Shown: positions 25,501 through 35,310, numbered from the stretch's first letter. The stretch is DNA of 64,000 bases from Novosphingobium sp. CF614 (GCF_900113255.1 NZ_FOOR01000006.1:1-64000), one strand, 5' to 3'. The notes: a model not told the origin generated them from the letters alone. A program made the numbers and translations.

Positions 25501-25615
25501 CGATTCGCGGCAGAAAGTCACCGATGAGAACGGCGACGTGCCGCTTGCCTACCAGGCCGCGTTCCGCGAACCGCAAGGTAGGGTGATCGGCATCGATTTT
25601 CGCAAGATGTTCTGA
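22523..25615 (+). CDS. TonB-dependent receptor with Gly-rich, Cys-containing insert
   Basis: 1030 residues, TTG start with GGCGGAG upstream; signal peptide (LPLISLVFCLSAPAAALA). A plug region (VEVFTEEDISAYGVNSIEEL-like, LLNGQRITSFREMRNIPPEA, EVALRFGYAANQRVVNIIL) and many barrel strands follow, ending with DNLLDSRQKV and IDFRKMF. Between about residues 635 and 870 lies a Gly/Pro/Ala-rich insert with two tandem units at 691-756 and 757-811, each FDPxRFxxxRxxLC, then LP...RL.GPDGxxD and a final Arg/Cys helix. Cysteines fall at 704, 747, 770 and 808. The insert should be an exposed loop. Substrate unknown. Confidence 0.85.
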   Translation: MRSLPLISLVFCLSAPAAALAEGVNEDVAAPTAKEKQEDSEEPLEVHGNEILVLAPRIRGQLNVPQQPIEVFTEEDISAYGVNSIEELLDAISPQTASGRGRGDGRPVMLLNGQRITSFREMRNIPPEAIRRLEILPEEVALRFGYAANQRVVNIILKDQFAAVTGSGEYNRPTRGGYDNYELETGLFKVAGPRRYNFSAKLDETSMLTEAERGVRQEDSDTPTVAGDPDPARYRSLAAADHELTLEGTMTQGLGENGLGGSITASGGYTHTQTTSLSGLDTVTLSHDGESVLRTLPGPLTTRAVSDEFEAGFGYSRMIGDWQLSTTVDGSYTDTETRVDRRREASALVAAAAAGQLAIDGPLPSVPGAGVDVARNRALSLTSLATLSGRPFRMPAGDANLTVKAGYDFDRTLSKDTRNALGTVKLPRGDLLGGVNLALPLTSADFLGAVGDLTLNLSGGLDRLSDFGTLKDWNAGLTWSPTDTLTFQASYLVDEEAPTLAQLGAPTILTYNVAVYDFTKATTALVTVTSGGNPDLVREKQRDIKLSATWKLPFLDRSNLIVEYFRNRSTNVTQSFPLLTPAIEAAFPGRVTRNADGDLIAIDRRAVTFDEVSSSRLRWGFNLSGSLGGSGGGAGFAGAAGVAGAMGGGSASPGAGSVRAAEAPAQPVTGPRGPMPGDGGAGQAPAARPGFDPSRFEAIRQQLCTPAGGGGAQPDLSGLPEGLRARLAGPDGKVDPEKLAQFKQRACAADGPGQGGFDPERFARMRTALCGEGTPDLAALPERMAERLRGPDGQIDQARLTAVRERMCGAQTPPIPGGEAGMAPPPPDPRAGIGRADGAAQSDRRGSDGPGMGPGPGGGGPPMMGGRGGRGSRWNLSIYHTWRFTDRVNVAPGVPVLNELAGDAIAAGGVPRHAIEAEGGLFKNGYGLRLKAEWDAPARVNGTGLPGSSDLRFGSTFDVSLRLFADLGRNEDLVARMPFLKGSRLSFTVDNLLDSRQKVTDENGDVPLAYQAAFREPQGRVIGIDFRKMF

Positions 25616-25634
25616 CGGCAAGATGTTCTGACGG
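25603..25634 (+). repeat. 16-bp exact tandem duplication over a stop codon
   Basis: CAAGATGTTCTGACGG occurs twice back to back (25603-25618 and 25619-25634). The first copy contains the receptor's final Lys-Met-Phe codons and its TGA; the second copy follows as non-coding DNA. It looks like a recent slippage duplication. Confidence 0.95.
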
Positions 25635-25695
25635 ATCGTCCGGCGTTCGGGGAACGACGCTTCCCCTTGGCCGACACAATCTCTATCTGCCGGGA

Positions 25696-27639
25696 ATGGC
25701 GCGCACACCTGCCGGTACTCCGGAACATCCCCAGGGTCTCCAACGCTTCAACGAGGAGCGGGCGACTTACACCGTGCGGGGATCGGACCAGCCCGATCTC
25801 CAGGCGGGCGTCGAGGTGATCCGCGACACCGTGCGCACCCTGCCGACGCGGCCGGGCGTCTACCGCATGCAGGATGCGCGTGGCGATGTCCTCTACGTCG
25901 GCAAGGCGCGGGTGCTGCGCAACCGCGTCGCCAACTACGTGCAGTGGGAACGCCTGCCGAGCCGGTTGCAGCGCATGGTCAGCCAGACGCGCGGCATGAC
26001 CATCGTCACCACCAATTCGGAAGCCGAGGCGCTGCTGCTGGAAGCGCAGTTCATCAAGCGCTTTCGCCCGCCGTACAACGTGCTGCTGCGCGATGACAAA
26101 TCGTTCCCGTTCATCCTCCTGCACGCCGATCATGCGTTTCCGCGCATCACCAAGCATCGCGGCGCGCGCAAGGCGAAGGGCGACTACTATGGCCCCTTCG
26201 CGAGCGCCGGTTCGGTCAACACCACCATCAACGCGCTGCAGAAGCTGTTCCTGCTGCGCAGCTGCACCGACAGCTTCTTTTCCCGGCGCGATCGGCCTTG
26301 CCTGCTCTACCAGATCAAGCGCTGCTCCGCGCCCTGTGTCGGCCGGATCGACGCGGGGGACTACGCGGAACTCGTGCGCGAGGCGAAGGACTTCCTTGGC
26401 GGCAAATCGGGCGCGGTGCAGAAGAAGATCGAGGTGCAGATGGCGGAGGCCGCCGCGGCGCTCGATTTCGAACGCGCCGCCATGCTGCGCGACCGGCTGC
26501 GCGCGGCGACGTTCATCCAGGGCAGCCAGGCGATCAATGCCGAGGGCCTCGACAATGCCGACATCTTCGCGATGGCCAGCAAGGGTGGGCAGATCGGCGT
26601 CCAGGCTTTCTTCATTCGCGGCGGCCAGAACTGGGGCCACCGCGCGTTCTTTCCCGCCCACACCGAAGGGCTGAGCGAAGAGGAAGTGCTGCAGAGCTTC
26701 CTGGCGCAGTTCTACGAGGAAGTGCCGCCCGCGCGCTGCATCCTGGTCGACCGGGAATTGCCCGAGGCGGAGCTTATGGTCGAGGCGTTCCGCGAGGGGG
26801 CGGGGGGCAAGGTCGAGATATCGGTGCCGCAGCGCGGATCGCGGCGGCGCCTGATCGCGCAGGCCACCCGCAATGCCGTCGAGGCGCTCGACCGGCGGCT
26901 CGCCGAGCGCGGGACGCAGGCGAGAACGCTGCGCGAGCTGGCCGAGTTCCTGGAACTGCCGGAAGTGCCGGCGCGGATCGAGATCTACGACAACAGCCAT
27001 ATTCAGGGCGCCAAGGCGGTGGGTGCCATGGTCGTCGCCGGGCCCGAAGGGTTCCTCAAGAACCAGTACCGCAAGTTCAACATCAAGACGGCGCAGACCG
27101 ACGACGATTTCGGCATGATGCGCGAGGTCATGGTGCGCCGGTTCGGACGCGTGCTGGAGGAAGACCCGGAGCGCGAGAACGGCATGTGGCCCGACCTGGT
27201 GCTGATCGACGGCGGCAAAGGGCAAATGAACGCCGTGAAGGACGCGCTGGAAGAACTCGGCATCGAGGATGTTCCGCTGATCGCGATCGCCAAGGGCCCG
27301 CATCACGGCCGCGAAGGGCGTGAGGTGTTTCACTTCCCCGATGGGCGTGAGAAGATGCTTCCGACGAACTCGCCGGTGCTGTTCCACCTCCAGCGCTTGC
27401 GCGACGAGGTGCACCGTTTCGCCATCGGCGCGCATCGCGCCAAGCGCAGCCGGGCGATCACCGCCAGCCCGCTCGATGAGATTCCCGGCATCGGCCCGGC
27501 AAGAAAACGCGCGCTGCTGCTGCACTTCGGGACCGCCGGCAAAGTGCGGGCCGCCAGCCTGGAAGACCTCCAGCGCGCGCCCGGCGTCAGCGCGGCGGTG
27601 GCGCAGACGATATATGATTTCTATCATCCGAGCGGTTGA
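25696..27639 (+). CDS. uvrC: excinuclease ABC subunit C
   Basis: 647 residues. GIY-YIG nuclease at about 50-130 (GVYRMQDARGDVLYVGKARV), a UVR helical pair (VQMAEAAAALDFERAAMLRD) for UvrB contact, the RNase H-like domain (IEIYDNSHIQGAKAVGAMVV) and a C-terminal helix-hairpin-helix (LDEIPGIGPARKRALLLHFG). UvrC makes the 3' and 5' incisions during nucleotide excision repair. Its start is 62 bases past the tandem duplication that follows the receptor gene. Confidence 0.97.
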   Translation: MARTPAGTPEHPQGLQRFNEERATYTVRGSDQPDLQAGVEVIRDTVRTLPTRPGVYRMQDARGDVLYVGKARVLRNRVANYVQWERLPSRLQRMVSQTRGMTIVTTNSEAEALLLEAQFIKRFRPPYNVLLRDDKSFPFILLHADHAFPRITKHRGARKAKGDYYGPFASAGSVNTTINALQKLFLLRSCTDSFFSRRDRPCLLYQIKRCSAPCVGRIDAGDYAELVREAKDFLGGKSGAVQKKIEVQMAEAAAALDFERAAMLRDRLRAATFIQGSQAINAEGLDNADIFAMASKGGQIGVQAFFIRGGQNWGHRAFFPAHTEGLSEEEVLQSFLAQFYEEVPPARCILVDRELPEAELMVEAFREGAGGKVEISVPQRGSRRRLIAQATRNAVEALDRRLAERGTQARTLRELAEFLELPEVPARIEIYDNSHIQGAKAVGAMVVAGPEGFLKNQYRKFNIKTAQTDDDFGMMREVMVRRFGRVLEEDPERENGMWPDLVLIDGGKGQMNAVKDALEELGIEDVPLIAIAKGPHHGREGREVFHFPDGREKMLPTNSPVLFHLQRLRDEVHRFAIGAHRAKRSRAITASPLDEIPGIGPARKRALLLHFGTAGKVRAASLEDLQRAPGVSAAVAQTIYDFYHPSG

Positions 27640-27826
27640 GGCCAAGTCTCATTGATCGGAACTGCCGCCGAAGGCGGCGCGGCAATCCAGAGCGGTTGGC
27701 CTCAGCCTGGATTGCTTCGGCGGCTTTGCCGCCTCGCGGGCGACGAAGGGGGAAGATTGAGTCGGGCTCAAAGAAATTCGGGATGAGGCCGGCCGGAGCG
27801 GCAAGCCCGGACGATCACGCTTGAAG
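27640..27826. repeat. interspersed palindromic repeat region
   Basis: Non-coding gap between convergent uvrC and an acetyltransferase gene. It contains AAGTCTCATTGATCGGAACT (27644-27663), an exact inverted copy of 45842-45861; a GCCGCC-GAA-GGCGGC hairpin (27664-27678); and GCAATCCAG (27682-27690) inverted at 27707-27715. The layout resembles the GCAATCCAGA-type elements I recall from alphaproteobacterial intergenic DNA. Confidence 0.65.
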
Positions 27827-28999
27827 CTATCTCTCCACCGTCGCCGGGCTTCGCGCGGTTTCGGCGCGGACGAACTGGCTGAAGGCGGTGCGGCGCAGCC
27901 GGCCGCCGATCGCGATCGAAAGACGCCCGATACCCCTGCGCTCACGCCAGAAATGGTCGATCATCGGATGGTCGGCCGAAGCGCAGCTGTCGCTCCAGGC
28001 GATTTCGGGGCGCTCCAGCATGGCGAGGTTCTCGCGCTGAAGCAGCACGCCGGGCGAAAAGCGCGCGAAATTCTCATCGAAAGTGGTCTTGTAGGAAAAC
28101 GCGCCGGGCGGTGTGAGAAAGGTCGCCAGCATCGCCAGCGGCCTGCCGTCGAGCCGGAGCGTCAGGCGTTCCAGCCGGCCGCGCGCGGCAGCCCCTTCCA
28201 GGCTTTCGCGGAACAGCCGGGCATTGGCCTGATCGCAGGCGAGCGCGGAGCCGGCCTTGCCCTTCCAGCCCGCCGCTTCCAGCGCGAGGAACTGCCGGCA
28301 CCATTCGTCGATCTCGGCGATGTCGTTGCGGCGCTCGAAGGCGAGCTGGCCTTGTTCGGTCAGGCGGCTGGCCTGGCGGCGCAGTTCCTTGCGCTTCTTG
28401 CCGGAAAGCGAAGCCTCCAGATAGGCCTCGGGCGAGAGGCTGGACGCCAGCATGGCGCGCGCTTCGCGGTGGACGACCTCCACTTTCCGGCCCTCGCACG
28501 CGATCACGCCTGCCAGCGCGGCGTGCATCGGACCGCCCAGGACCATCCCGCGCAAGTGCAGGAACAGCGCGGCGCCTGGCGCAGCGTCGGCCCAGCGCAG
28601 TGCCGCCTGCCAGAACGGCACTTCGCAGCCGCGCGCCACCAGGGGGACGCCGCAGAAGCTGTTGGCATGGAGCCAGCTTGAAAGCTGGGGCACCGGCCAG
28701 CGGTAATACCGCCCGGCCCGGACGATCGGCAGGATGCCGGAAAGCTGCCCGTCCTGTTCGAAGCGCAGCACCATGACCCTTTCGGTCCCGGGCAGGTTGC
28801 GCAGGGAGGGCAGCAGATACCAGCTCTCGAAGAACGGGTTGGGCTCGGCGGCGCGCAACGCCAGCCCGTCCCATGCGCCGACGTCGTCCTCCAGCTCGCG
28901 CCAGGGAACGCAGGTAAGCTTGCTTGACGGCAGGTGCGCGCAGGCAGTTTCGGCATCGACCACCGAAGGCGCGATCTCGTCCATTGCCTCGCTTGGCAT
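27827..28999 (-). CDS. GNAT-like acetyltransferase (BcsL/CelD type)
   Basis: 390 residues. The order NPFFESWYLLPSLRNLPGTE, WLHANSFCGVPLV, SGKKRKELRRQASRL and SYKTTFDENFARFSPGVLLQ fits the acetyltransferase-6/BioF2-like family often found near polysaccharide-synthesis genes (CelD/BcsL). It probably acetylates a glycan precursor in the cytoplasm. Start at 28999; an in-frame ATG at 28984 is also possible. No polysaccharide gene is adjacent, so the substrate is not inferred. Confidence 0.75.
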   Translation of the reverse strand: MPSEAMDEIAPSVVDAETACAHLPSSKLTCVPWRELEDDVGAWDGLALRAAEPNPFFESWYLLPSLRNLPGTERVMVLRFEQDGQLSGILPIVRAGRYYRWPVPQLSSWLHANSFCGVPLVARGCEVPFWQAALRWADAAPGAALFLHLRGMVLGGPMHAALAGVIACEGRKVEVVHREARAMLASSLSPEAYLEASLSGKKRKELRRQASRLTEQGQLAFERRNDIAEIDEWCRQFLALEAAGWKGKAGSALACDQANARLFRESLEGAAARGRLERLTLRLDGRPLAMLATFLTPPGAFSYKTTFDENFARFSPGVLLQRENLAMLERPEIAWSDSCASADHPMIDHFWRERRGIGRLSIAIGGRLRRTAFSQFVRAETARSPATVER

Positions 29000-29130
29000 G
29001 TGCCCGAACTTCCGGTTGGGGGAGACTGGAATGGTTCGGGAACCGGCCTAGCAAGCATCCATCAAGGAATTGCTAACGATGCTGAGCTTTGTGGCCCTTT
29101 GTGGCCCTTTATGGCTTTGCGTGCCTTCAG

Positions 29131-29165
29131 GACAAAAGGCCCCGCCGGCATTTGCCGGCAGGGCC
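29131..29165 (-). terminator. Rho-independent terminator after hppA
   Basis: On the minus strand, a GC-rich stem of 13 bp (one G-T mismatch; 29138-29150 with 29153-29165) is followed directly by TTTTGTC. It lies 28 bases past the pyrophosphatase stop and before the acetyltransferase gene, giving hppA its own 3' end. Confidence 0.8.
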
Positions 29166-29192
29166 TTGAAAGGGTTCGCGCTCAAGCCGCTG

Positions 29193-31301
29193 TCAACCCG
29201 CCGCCAGTGCCGCCAGCAGCAGCAGCGCGACGATGTTGGTGATCTTAATCATCGGGTTCACGGCGGGCCCCGCGGTATCCTTGTAGGGATCGCCCACGGT
29301 ATCGCCGGTGACGGCGGCCTTGTGCGCCTCGGAGCCCTTGCCGCCGTGGTTGCCGTCCTCGATGTATTTCTTGGCATTGTCCCACGCGCCGCCACCCGAA
29401 GTCATCGAGAGCGCGACGAACAGGCCGCTGACGATCACGCCGAGCAGCAGCGCGCCCAGCGCGGCGAAACCGTTTTCGCGCCCGGCGACGGCGGTGATCG
29501 CGAAATAGACCACGATCGGCGCCAGCACCGGCAGCAGCGAGGGGACGATCATTTCCTTGATCGCGGCCTTGGTGACGAGATCGACGGTGCGGGCGTAGTC
29601 GGGCTTCTGCTCGTAAGTCATGATGCCCGGTTTCTCACGGAACTGCTCGCGCACGTCGACGACCACGTCGCCGGCCGCGCGGCCCACCGCGGTCATGCCC
29701 ATGGCGCCGAAGAGGTACGGCAGTAGAGCCCCGAGCAGCAGCCCGACGATGACGTAGGGATTCTCCAGGCTGAAGTTGACCGTCAGGTCCGGGAAGAACT
29801 CGCGAAGATCGGTGGTGTAGGCGGCGAAGAGAACCAGCGCGGCCAGGCCGGCCGATCCGATCGCGTAACCCTTGGTGACGGCCTTGGTGGTATTGCCCAC
29901 CGCATCCAGCGCGTCGGTCTTTTCGCGAACCGAATCGTCGAGCCCCGCCATCTCGGCGATGCCGCCCGCATTGTCGGTGACCGGCCCGTAGGCGTCGAGC
30001 GCGACGACCATGCCGGCCAGCGCGAGCATCGCGGTGGCGGCATAGGCGATGCCGAGCAGCCCCGCGAGCTGGTAGGCGACGATGATGCCGGTGACGATGA
30101 CGAGGGTGGGCAGCGCGGTCGCTTCCAGCGAAATCGCGAGGCCCTGGATCACGTTGGTGCCGTGCCCGGTGACGGAGGCCTTGGCGATCGAGCGCACCGG
30201 GCGGTAACCGGTGCCGGTGTAGTACTCGGTGATCCAGATGATGAGCCCGGTGATGACGAGGCCAAGCAGCGAGCAATAGAACAGGGTGCGTCCGGAGAAG
30301 ACCTTTTCCACGCCCAGGACACTATAGCTCATCGGCGCTTCCATGTCGCCCAGCGCATACCCGATCGCCCACCAGATCGCCCCGACCGAGAGGACGGCGG
30401 TCACCAGGAAGCCTTTGTACATGGCCCCCATGATGTTGGTTCCGCCGCCGAGACGGACGAAGTAGGTGCCGATGATCGAGGTGACGATGCAGACGCCGCC
30501 GATCAGCAGCGGCAGCGTCATCATCGCCATGAGCCCGGTGCCCAAGCCCTTCATCAGCAGTGCGGTCAGCACCATGGTGGCGCCCACCGTCACCACGTAG
30601 GTCTCGAACAGGTCGGCGGCCATGCCGGCGCAATCGCCGACGTTGTCGCCCACGTTGTCGGCGATCACGGCCGGGTTGCGCGGGTCGTCCTCGGGAATGC
30701 CGGCCTCGACCTTGCCGACCAGGTCGGCGCCGACGTCGGCCGCCTTGGTGAAGATGCCGCCGCCAAGGCGCGCGAAGATCGAAACCAGCGAAGCACCGAG
30801 CGCCAGCGCGGTCAGGGCGGTCACCACGACGCGTTCGTTGGGCGCATGGCCGGCGGGGCCGGTCAGATACCAGAAGAACCCGGCGATCGCGAGAAGCGCG
30901 AGCCCCGCCACCAGCATGCCGGTGATGGCGCCGGCGCGAAACGCCAGGGTCAATCCCTGCTGGAGACCGAGCTGGGCGGCTGCGGCGGTGCGCACGTTGG
31001 AGCGTACCGACACGTTCATGCCGATGAAGCCGGCCGCGCCCGAAAGGATCGCGCCGATGGCGAAGCCGATCGCCGATATCGGGCCCAGCGTCACCGCCAG
31101 GATCACGGCAACGATCACGCCGACCACGGCGATCGTCGAATATTGCCGCTTCAGGTAGGCTTGTGCGCCTTCCTGGATGGCGGCTGCGATTTCCTGCATC
31201 TTTGCGTTGCCGGCTGGAGAGCCCAGCACCTGACGACTGGTGACGAAGCCATAGACGATGGCCAGAAGTCCCAGGACAATTGCGATCGTGACTTGATTCA
31301 C
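29193..31301 (-). CDS. hppA: K+-independent membrane proton pyrophosphatase
   Basis: 702 residues, GTG start 31301. About 15 hydrophobic segments, the substrate loop ([20 protein letters not shown]) and [20 protein letters not shown]. In this motif Lys473 replaces the Ala of K+-dependent enzymes, so it should be potassium-independent and pump protons. It hydrolyses pyrophosphate at the inner membrane to build a proton gradient. A terminator follows; thiL and nusB lie upstream on the same strand, 149 bases away. Confidence 0.95.
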   Translation of the reverse strand: MNQVTIAIVLGLLAIVYGFVTSRQVLGSPAGNAKMQEIAAAIQEGAQAYLKRQYSTIAVVGVIVAVILAVTLGPISAIGFAIGAILSGAAGFIGMNVSVRSNVRTAAAAQLGLQQGLTLAFRAGAITGMLVAGLALLAIAGFFWYLTGPAGHAPNERVVVTALTALALGASLVSIFARLGGGIFTKAADVGADLVGKVEAGIPEDDPRNPAVIADNVGDNVGDCAGMAADLFETYVVTVGATMVLTALLMKGLGTGLMAMMTLPLLIGGVCIVTSIIGTYFVRLGGGTNIMGAMYKGFLVTAVLSVGAIWWAIGYALGDMEAPMSYSVLGVEKVFSGRTLFYCSLLGLVITGLIIWITEYYTGTGYRPVRSIAKASVTGHGTNVIQGLAISLEATALPTLVIVTGIIVAYQLAGLLGIAYAATAMLALAGMVVALDAYGPVTDNAGGIAEMAGLDDSVREKTDALDAVGNTTKAVTKGYAIGSAGLAALVLFAAYTTDLREFFPDLTVNFSLENPYVIVGLLLGALLPYLFGAMGMTAVGRAAGDVVVDVREQFREKPGIMTYEQKPDYARTVDLVTKAAIKEMIVPSLLPVLAPIVVYFAITAVAGRENGFAALGALLLGVIVSGLFVALSMTSGGGAWDNAKKYIEDGNHGGKGSEAHKAAVTGDTVGDPYKDTAGPAVNPMIKITNIVALLLLAALAAG

Positions 31302-31450
31302 GTAACGCCCCCTTCCCAATGTGAGTCCGTTATTCCGACGGGTTTTCCCGTTCGAAGGCGCAAGGGCTATAGACAAGCCGAGGGGCTGGCAAGCGGCTTG
31401 TCCGCGGATTTTCGCGCGTTTCTCCGGCCCCGGCCTCTCGATCCGCCACG

Positions 31451-32407
31451 TCAGTGCTGGTAGCCGAGGCGGTCGGGCAGGGCGATGGGCCGCCCGTCGT
31501 GCGCCAGGGCAAGCCCCGCGCCTTGGGTGATCGTACCCACCGCGTGGACCTCGCAGCCCAGCCTCGCAGCGGTTTCGTGGATGCAGGCGGCGTGTTGGGG
31601 CGGGGCGGTGAACAGCAGGCCGTAGTCGTCACCGGCGGTCATCGCCATGAGCCGCGCTTCGAGGCTGGTCCCGGCCACCGCGCGGAACGTGGGAGACAAC
31701 GGGACCGTCTCCACCGCGATCGTCATGGCCGCCGCGCTGGCCTCGGCAAGGCGGCGGCCGTCGATCAGGAGCCCGTCCGAGATGTCCATCATGGCCGTGA
31801 CCAGCGGCGCCAGCGCGGGGCCGAGCCGGGTTTCCGGGCAAGGGCGGCGATAGCGTCCGGCCAGCCAATCGCTTGCTTCGGGCGCGGCGGGCCGGCCGGT
31901 GAGCACCGCCAGCCCCAGGCCGGCATCGCCGATCGTGCCGCTAACCCAGAGCTGGTCTCCCGGCCTTGCGCCGCCGCGCGAGGGGACCGGCCGGCCCTTC
32001 GCGGCCTGGCCGAGCGCGATGAGCGAGAAACTCCGGGCGGAGCCGGCCGGCATGCGTACCGTGTCGCCGCCGAGCAGCGGCAGCCGGAAATGTTCGCAGG
32101 CATCGGCAAGGCCGGCAAGGAAGCGGCGATCCCATGCCTCCTCGCCCAGCGCATGGGAATAGAGGCACCCGACCGGCTCCGCGCCCTTGGCCGAAAGGTC
32201 CGAGGCGTTGACCGCCAACAGTTTCCAGGCGATCGAATCCGGCGGATCATCGGGCAGGTAATGCACGCCTTCCACCACGGTATCGAGCGTGAGCACTAGC
32301 GCCTGCCCGCCGATCTCGATCACGGCGGCATCGTCGGCAAGCCCGCGCGCGGCGGGAGAACTGGCGATCCCGCGCAAGGCCTCGATCAAGGCGAATTCGC
32401 TGGTCAT
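31451..32407 (-). CDS. thiL: thiamine-monophosphate kinase
   Basis: 318 residues of the PurM/ThiL fold: [29 protein letters not shown] with the Asp cluster, [14 protein letters not shown] and [18 protein letters not shown]. ThiL phosphorylates thiamine monophosphate to the active diphosphate. It follows nusB by 83 bases on the same strand, a common bacterial pairing. No TPP riboswitch is visible before it. Confidence 0.92.
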   Translation of the reverse strand: MTSEFALIEALRGIASSPAARGLADDAAVIEIGGQALVLTLDTVVEGVHYLPDDPPDSIAWKLLAVNASDLSAKGAEPVGCLYSHALGEEAWDRRFLAGLADACEHFRLPLLGGDTVRMPAGSARSFSLIALGQAAKGRPVPSRGGARPGDQLWVSGTIGDAGLGLAVLTGRPAAPEASDWLAGRYRRPCPETRLGPALAPLVTAMMDISDGLLIDGRRLAEASAAAMTIAVETVPLSPTFRAVAGTSLEARLMAMTAGDDYGLLFTAPPQHAACIHETAARLGCEVHAVGTITQGAGLALAHDGRPIALPDRLGYQH

Positions 32408-32490
32408 TGTTCGGCTTCGTCGATGGCCCGGCGGCGGTGCCCGGCTGCGGCGCTTATCCTTTGCCCATCAAGGGAGAAGGTCAACGGGTA

Positions 32491-32949
32491 TCACCGCACC
32501 GCCTTGGCTACCGCGTCGAGCACGCCGTTGACGAACTTGGCCTCGCGCGCGTCGAAGAAGGCATGGGCGACGTCGACGTATTCGCTGATCGCCGCGCCGG
32601 TGGGGATGTCGGCGCGGGCCATCAGTTCATAGGCGCCGGCGCGCAGGATCTGCAGCATCGTCTTGTCCAGCCGCACCAGCGACCAGCCCTGCGCCAGCTT
32701 GCCCGAAAGCAGGCTATCGATCTCGTCGCGCCGGGCGACCGCGCCTTTCACGACATCGTCGAAAAAGGCGACTTCGGCCTGCGCGTACCGATCCTCGTCG
32801 ATCTCCATGCCCAGGCGGTGGCGGTGGAACTCGTCGAGCAGCGAGGGCAGCGGCGTCGCTTCCATGTCGAACTGGTAGAGCGCCTGCACCGCGGCAAGGC
32901 GGGCTGCCGCCCGGGCCTGTTTGGAATTGCCTTGTTTGGGACTGGTCAT
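32491..32949 (-). CDS. nusB: transcription antitermination factor NusB
   Basis: 152 residues: an N-terminal basic patch (KQARAAARLAAVQALYQFDM) for boxA RNA and ISEYVDVAHAFFDAREAKFV near the end, both typical of NusB. With NusE (S10) it promotes antitermination of rRNA transcription. The ATG at 32949 overlaps the hisD stop (ATGA). Confidence 0.93.
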   Translation of the reverse strand: MTSPKQGNSKQARAAARLAAVQALYQFDMEATPLPSLLDEFHRHRLGMEIDEDRYAQAEVAFFDDVVKGAVARRDEIDSLLSGKLAQGWSLVRLDKTMLQILRAGAYELMARADIPTGAAISEYVDVAHAFFDAREAKFVNGVLDAVAKAVR

Positions 32950-34235
32950 TGGCCGAGCCTTACGGAAATGGAGCGCGCGTGCGCGGGAAGCCCTTCGGCG
33001 TCGGCAAGTGCGACGGCGGCGGGGCCGATCGCTTCCAGCGCCGCCTGGTCGAGCTGGATGAAGCTGGTGCGCTTCATGAAATCGAGCACCGAAAGCCCGG
33101 AGGAAAACCGCGCGCGCCGCCCGGTGGGCAGCACGTGGTTCGGTCCTGCCACATAATCGCCCACCGCTTCGGGAGTCATCCGCCCCAGGAAGATCGAACC
33201 GGCGTGGCGGATGGCGCGCATCAGCGGCTCGGGATCGTCGGTGGCGATCTCGACGTGTTCGGCGGCCAGGGCATTGGCCAGGGCCGGCGCTTCCTTTAGC
33301 GAGGCCACCTCGATGATGACGCCGTTGTCGTCCCAGCTCCTGCGCGCGGTCGGCTCGGTCGGCAACGCCGCAAGCTCGGCCTCCACGGCTTGCGCCACGG
33401 CATCGGCGAACGCCGCGTCGTCGGTGATGAGGATCGACTGCGAGGTGGGATCGTGCTCGGCCTGGCTGAGCAGGTCGGCGGCGATCCTGCGGGCCTCGTT
33501 CGCCGCGTCGGCGATCACCAGGATTTCGCTGGGGCCCGCCACCATGTCGATGCCCACCACGCCGTAGAGCTGGCGCTTGGCCTCGGCCACCCAGGCGTTG
33601 CCGGGGCCGGTTATCACGTCGACCGGGGCGATGCGCTGGGTGCCATAGGCCAGCGCGCCCACCGCATGGGCACCGCCCACGCGCCAGACTTCGTCCACGC
33701 CGGCAAGGTGCGCGGCGGCCAGCACCAGCGGGTTGATCCCGCCATTCGGGGTCGGCGTGACGACGACGAGCCGCTCCACGCCGGCGACTTTGGCGGGAAT
33801 CGCGTTCATCAGCAGCGAGGAGGGATAAGCCGCGCGGCCGCCGGGGACATAGAGCCCGGCGGCGTCGACCGCGCGCCACATGGCGCCGAGGCGCACGCCC
33901 GCGTCGTCGGTATAGTCGCGGTCCTCGGGAAGCTGGGCCACATGGTAGGCGCGGATGCGCGCGGCCGCCAGTTCCAGCGCCGCGCGCAAGGCCGGATCGA
34001 GCGCGTCGAAGGCCGCGCGGCAGGCTTCGGCGCCGAGGCTCCAGCCGGTCGTTTCAAGGTCGTGGCGGTCGTACTTCGCGGTCAGTTCGGCCAGGGCGGC
34101 ATCGCCGCGCTCGCGCACGTCCTTGAGGATCGCGGCGACGTCCGCCGCCACGTCCACCGCGCTTTCGCGCCGCTCGGCGACGACGCGCGCGAAGGCCTCG
34201 GTGAAGCCGGGATCGCTGGTGGAAAGGCGCAGCAT
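32946..34235 (-). CDS. hisD: histidinol dehydrogenase
   Basis: 429 residues. AAGLYVPGGRAAYPSSLLMN, DVITGPGNAWVAEAKRQLYG, GIDMVAGPSEILVIAD and AEHDPTSQSILI are signature segments, including the zinc-binding Gln-His region. It oxidises L-histidinol to L-histidine in two NAD steps. Coupled to hisG by TGATG at 34233-34237 and to nusB by ATGA, so histidine synthesis and NusB share a transcript. Confidence 0.96.
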   Translation of the reverse strand: MLRLSTSDPGFTEAFARVVAERRESAVDVAADVAAILKDVRERGDAALAELTAKYDRHDLETTGWSLGAEACRAAFDALDPALRAALELAAARIRAYHVAQLPEDRDYTDDAGVRLGAMWRAVDAAGLYVPGGRAAYPSSLLMNAIPAKVAGVERLVVVTPTPNGGINPLVLAAAHLAGVDEVWRVGGAHAVGALAYGTQRIAPVDVITGPGNAWVAEAKRQLYGVVGIDMVAGPSEILVIADAANEARRIAADLLSQAEHDPTSQSILITDDAAFADAVAQAVEAELAALPTEPTARRSWDDNGVIIEVASLKEAPALANALAAEHVEIATDDPEPLMRAIRHAGSIFLGRMTPEAVGDYVAGPNHVLPTGRRARFSSGLSVLDFMKRTSFIQLDQAALEAIGPAAVALADAEGLPAHARSISVRLGQ

Positions 34236-34903
34236 CAGGCCGCGGCCTTTTCGGCCACCAGCGCGCGGAAGCGTTCTACCAGCGCCGCCACCCGCTCGTC
34301 GGTCTTGAGCGCGGCGCGGTTGACGATCAGGCGGGCGGAGATGTCGAGGATGCGGCTGGTCTCGACCAGGCCGTTCTCCTTGAGCGTGCGCCCGGTCGAT
34401 ACGAGGTCGACGATCCGGCTGGACAGGCCCAGCGAGGGGGCCAGTTCCATCGCGCCGTTGAGCTTGACCACTTCGGCCTGCACGCCCAGCTTTTCGAAAT
34501 GACGGCGGGTGAGGTTGGGATACTTGCTGGCGATCCTGAGGTGCGAGGGCAGCGGCCCGCCCGTCTGCCCTTCCGGCTCCGCGACGGAAAGGCGGCAATG
34601 GCCGATATCGAGATCCACCGGGGCATAGAGGTCGGGATAGGCGAATTCCTCCACCACGTCCGAACCGACGATGCCCACTTGCGCCGCGCCGTGCGCCACG
34701 AATGTCGCCACGTCGAAGGCGCGCACGCGGATCAGGCGCATCTGGCTATCCTCGCCGGCGCCGTTTTCGCAAGCGAACGATAGCGCGCGCGATTTCTTGT
34801 CGTGGAACTCGGCTTCGGGCACCACGCCGGCACGCGTCATCAGCGGCAGCGCCTCGTCGAGGATGCGGCCCTTGGGCACGGCGAATGTCAGCGGTCTGGG
34901 CAT
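34235..34903 (-). CDS. hisG: ATP phosphoribosyltransferase, short form
   Basis: 222 residues from ATG 34903. [37 protein letters not shown] and [16 protein letters not shown] match HisG. It performs the first committed step of histidine synthesis. The length fits the short HisG class, which needs a separate HisZ regulatory subunit; no hisZ lies in this window. It is the first gene of the his-nusB transcript. Confidence 0.94.
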   Translation of the reverse strand: MPRPLTFAVPKGRILDEALPLMTRAGVVPEAEFHDKKSRALSFACENGAGEDSQMRLIRVRAFDVATFVAHGAAQVGIVGSDVVEEFAYPDLYAPVDLDIGHCRLSVAEPEGQTGGPLPSHLRIASKYPNLTRRHFEKLGVQAEVVKLNGAMELAPSLGLSSRIVDLVSTGRTLKENGLVETSRILDISARLIVNRAALKTDERVAALVERFRALVAEKAAA

Positions 34904-34998
34904 GGTGCGCGCATTTAGGGCGCAAGCCGGCAAAGGGCAACACGCGATGGACGGGGAAGAAAGCGCCTTGGAATGGCGGGAATTCCCCCGGCGCGGCG

Positions 34999-35280
34999 CT
35001 ATTCCCTCGGCGCGTTTGCCTTGATGGCCAGGGCGTGGACCCGGTTGCCCGGTATGTCGCCGAGCGCGGCATTGACCATGCGCTGGCGTTGCAGGCGCGA
35101 GATGCCGGCGAATCGCGGGCTTTCGATCACAATCGTGAAATGCGATTCGCCGCTGCCGTCATCCCCCGCGTGCCCGCTGTGGCGGGCGGAATCGTTGACG
35201 ATATCGAGTTGGGTAGGCTCGAAGGCGGCTGTAAGCAGTTGCCGCATTTCCTGCGCGATGGGTCCAGTCATGACTTTCAT
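34999..35280 (-). CDS. bolA: BolA/IbaG family protein
   Basis: 93 residues (start MKVMTGP at 35280; MTGP at 35271 also possible). The BolA fold shows [20 protein letters not shown], then [11 protein letters not shown] and HALAIKA. BolA proteins act with monothiol glutaredoxins in iron-sulfur handling and stress. Divergent from the J-domain gene with only 30 bases between starts. Confidence 0.9.
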   Translation of the reverse strand: MKVMTGPIAQEMRQLLTAAFEPTQLDIVNDSARHSGHAGDDGSGESHFTIVIESPRFAGISRLQRQRMVNAALGDIPGNRVHALAIKANAPRE

Positions 35281-35310
35281 TTAGGCGCTACATACCCCAT
35301 CTTGAAGGCG

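Noticed and set aside
23420..25708. Long minus-strand frame over the receptor gene
   Set aside because: Shadow of the receptor and its Gly-rich insert; composition is biased and no domains are visible.
31302..31450. Possible TPP riboswitch or promoter between thiL and hppA
   Set aside because: No conserved TPP core (CUGAGA...ACCUG pattern) could be seen, and thiL already ends there.
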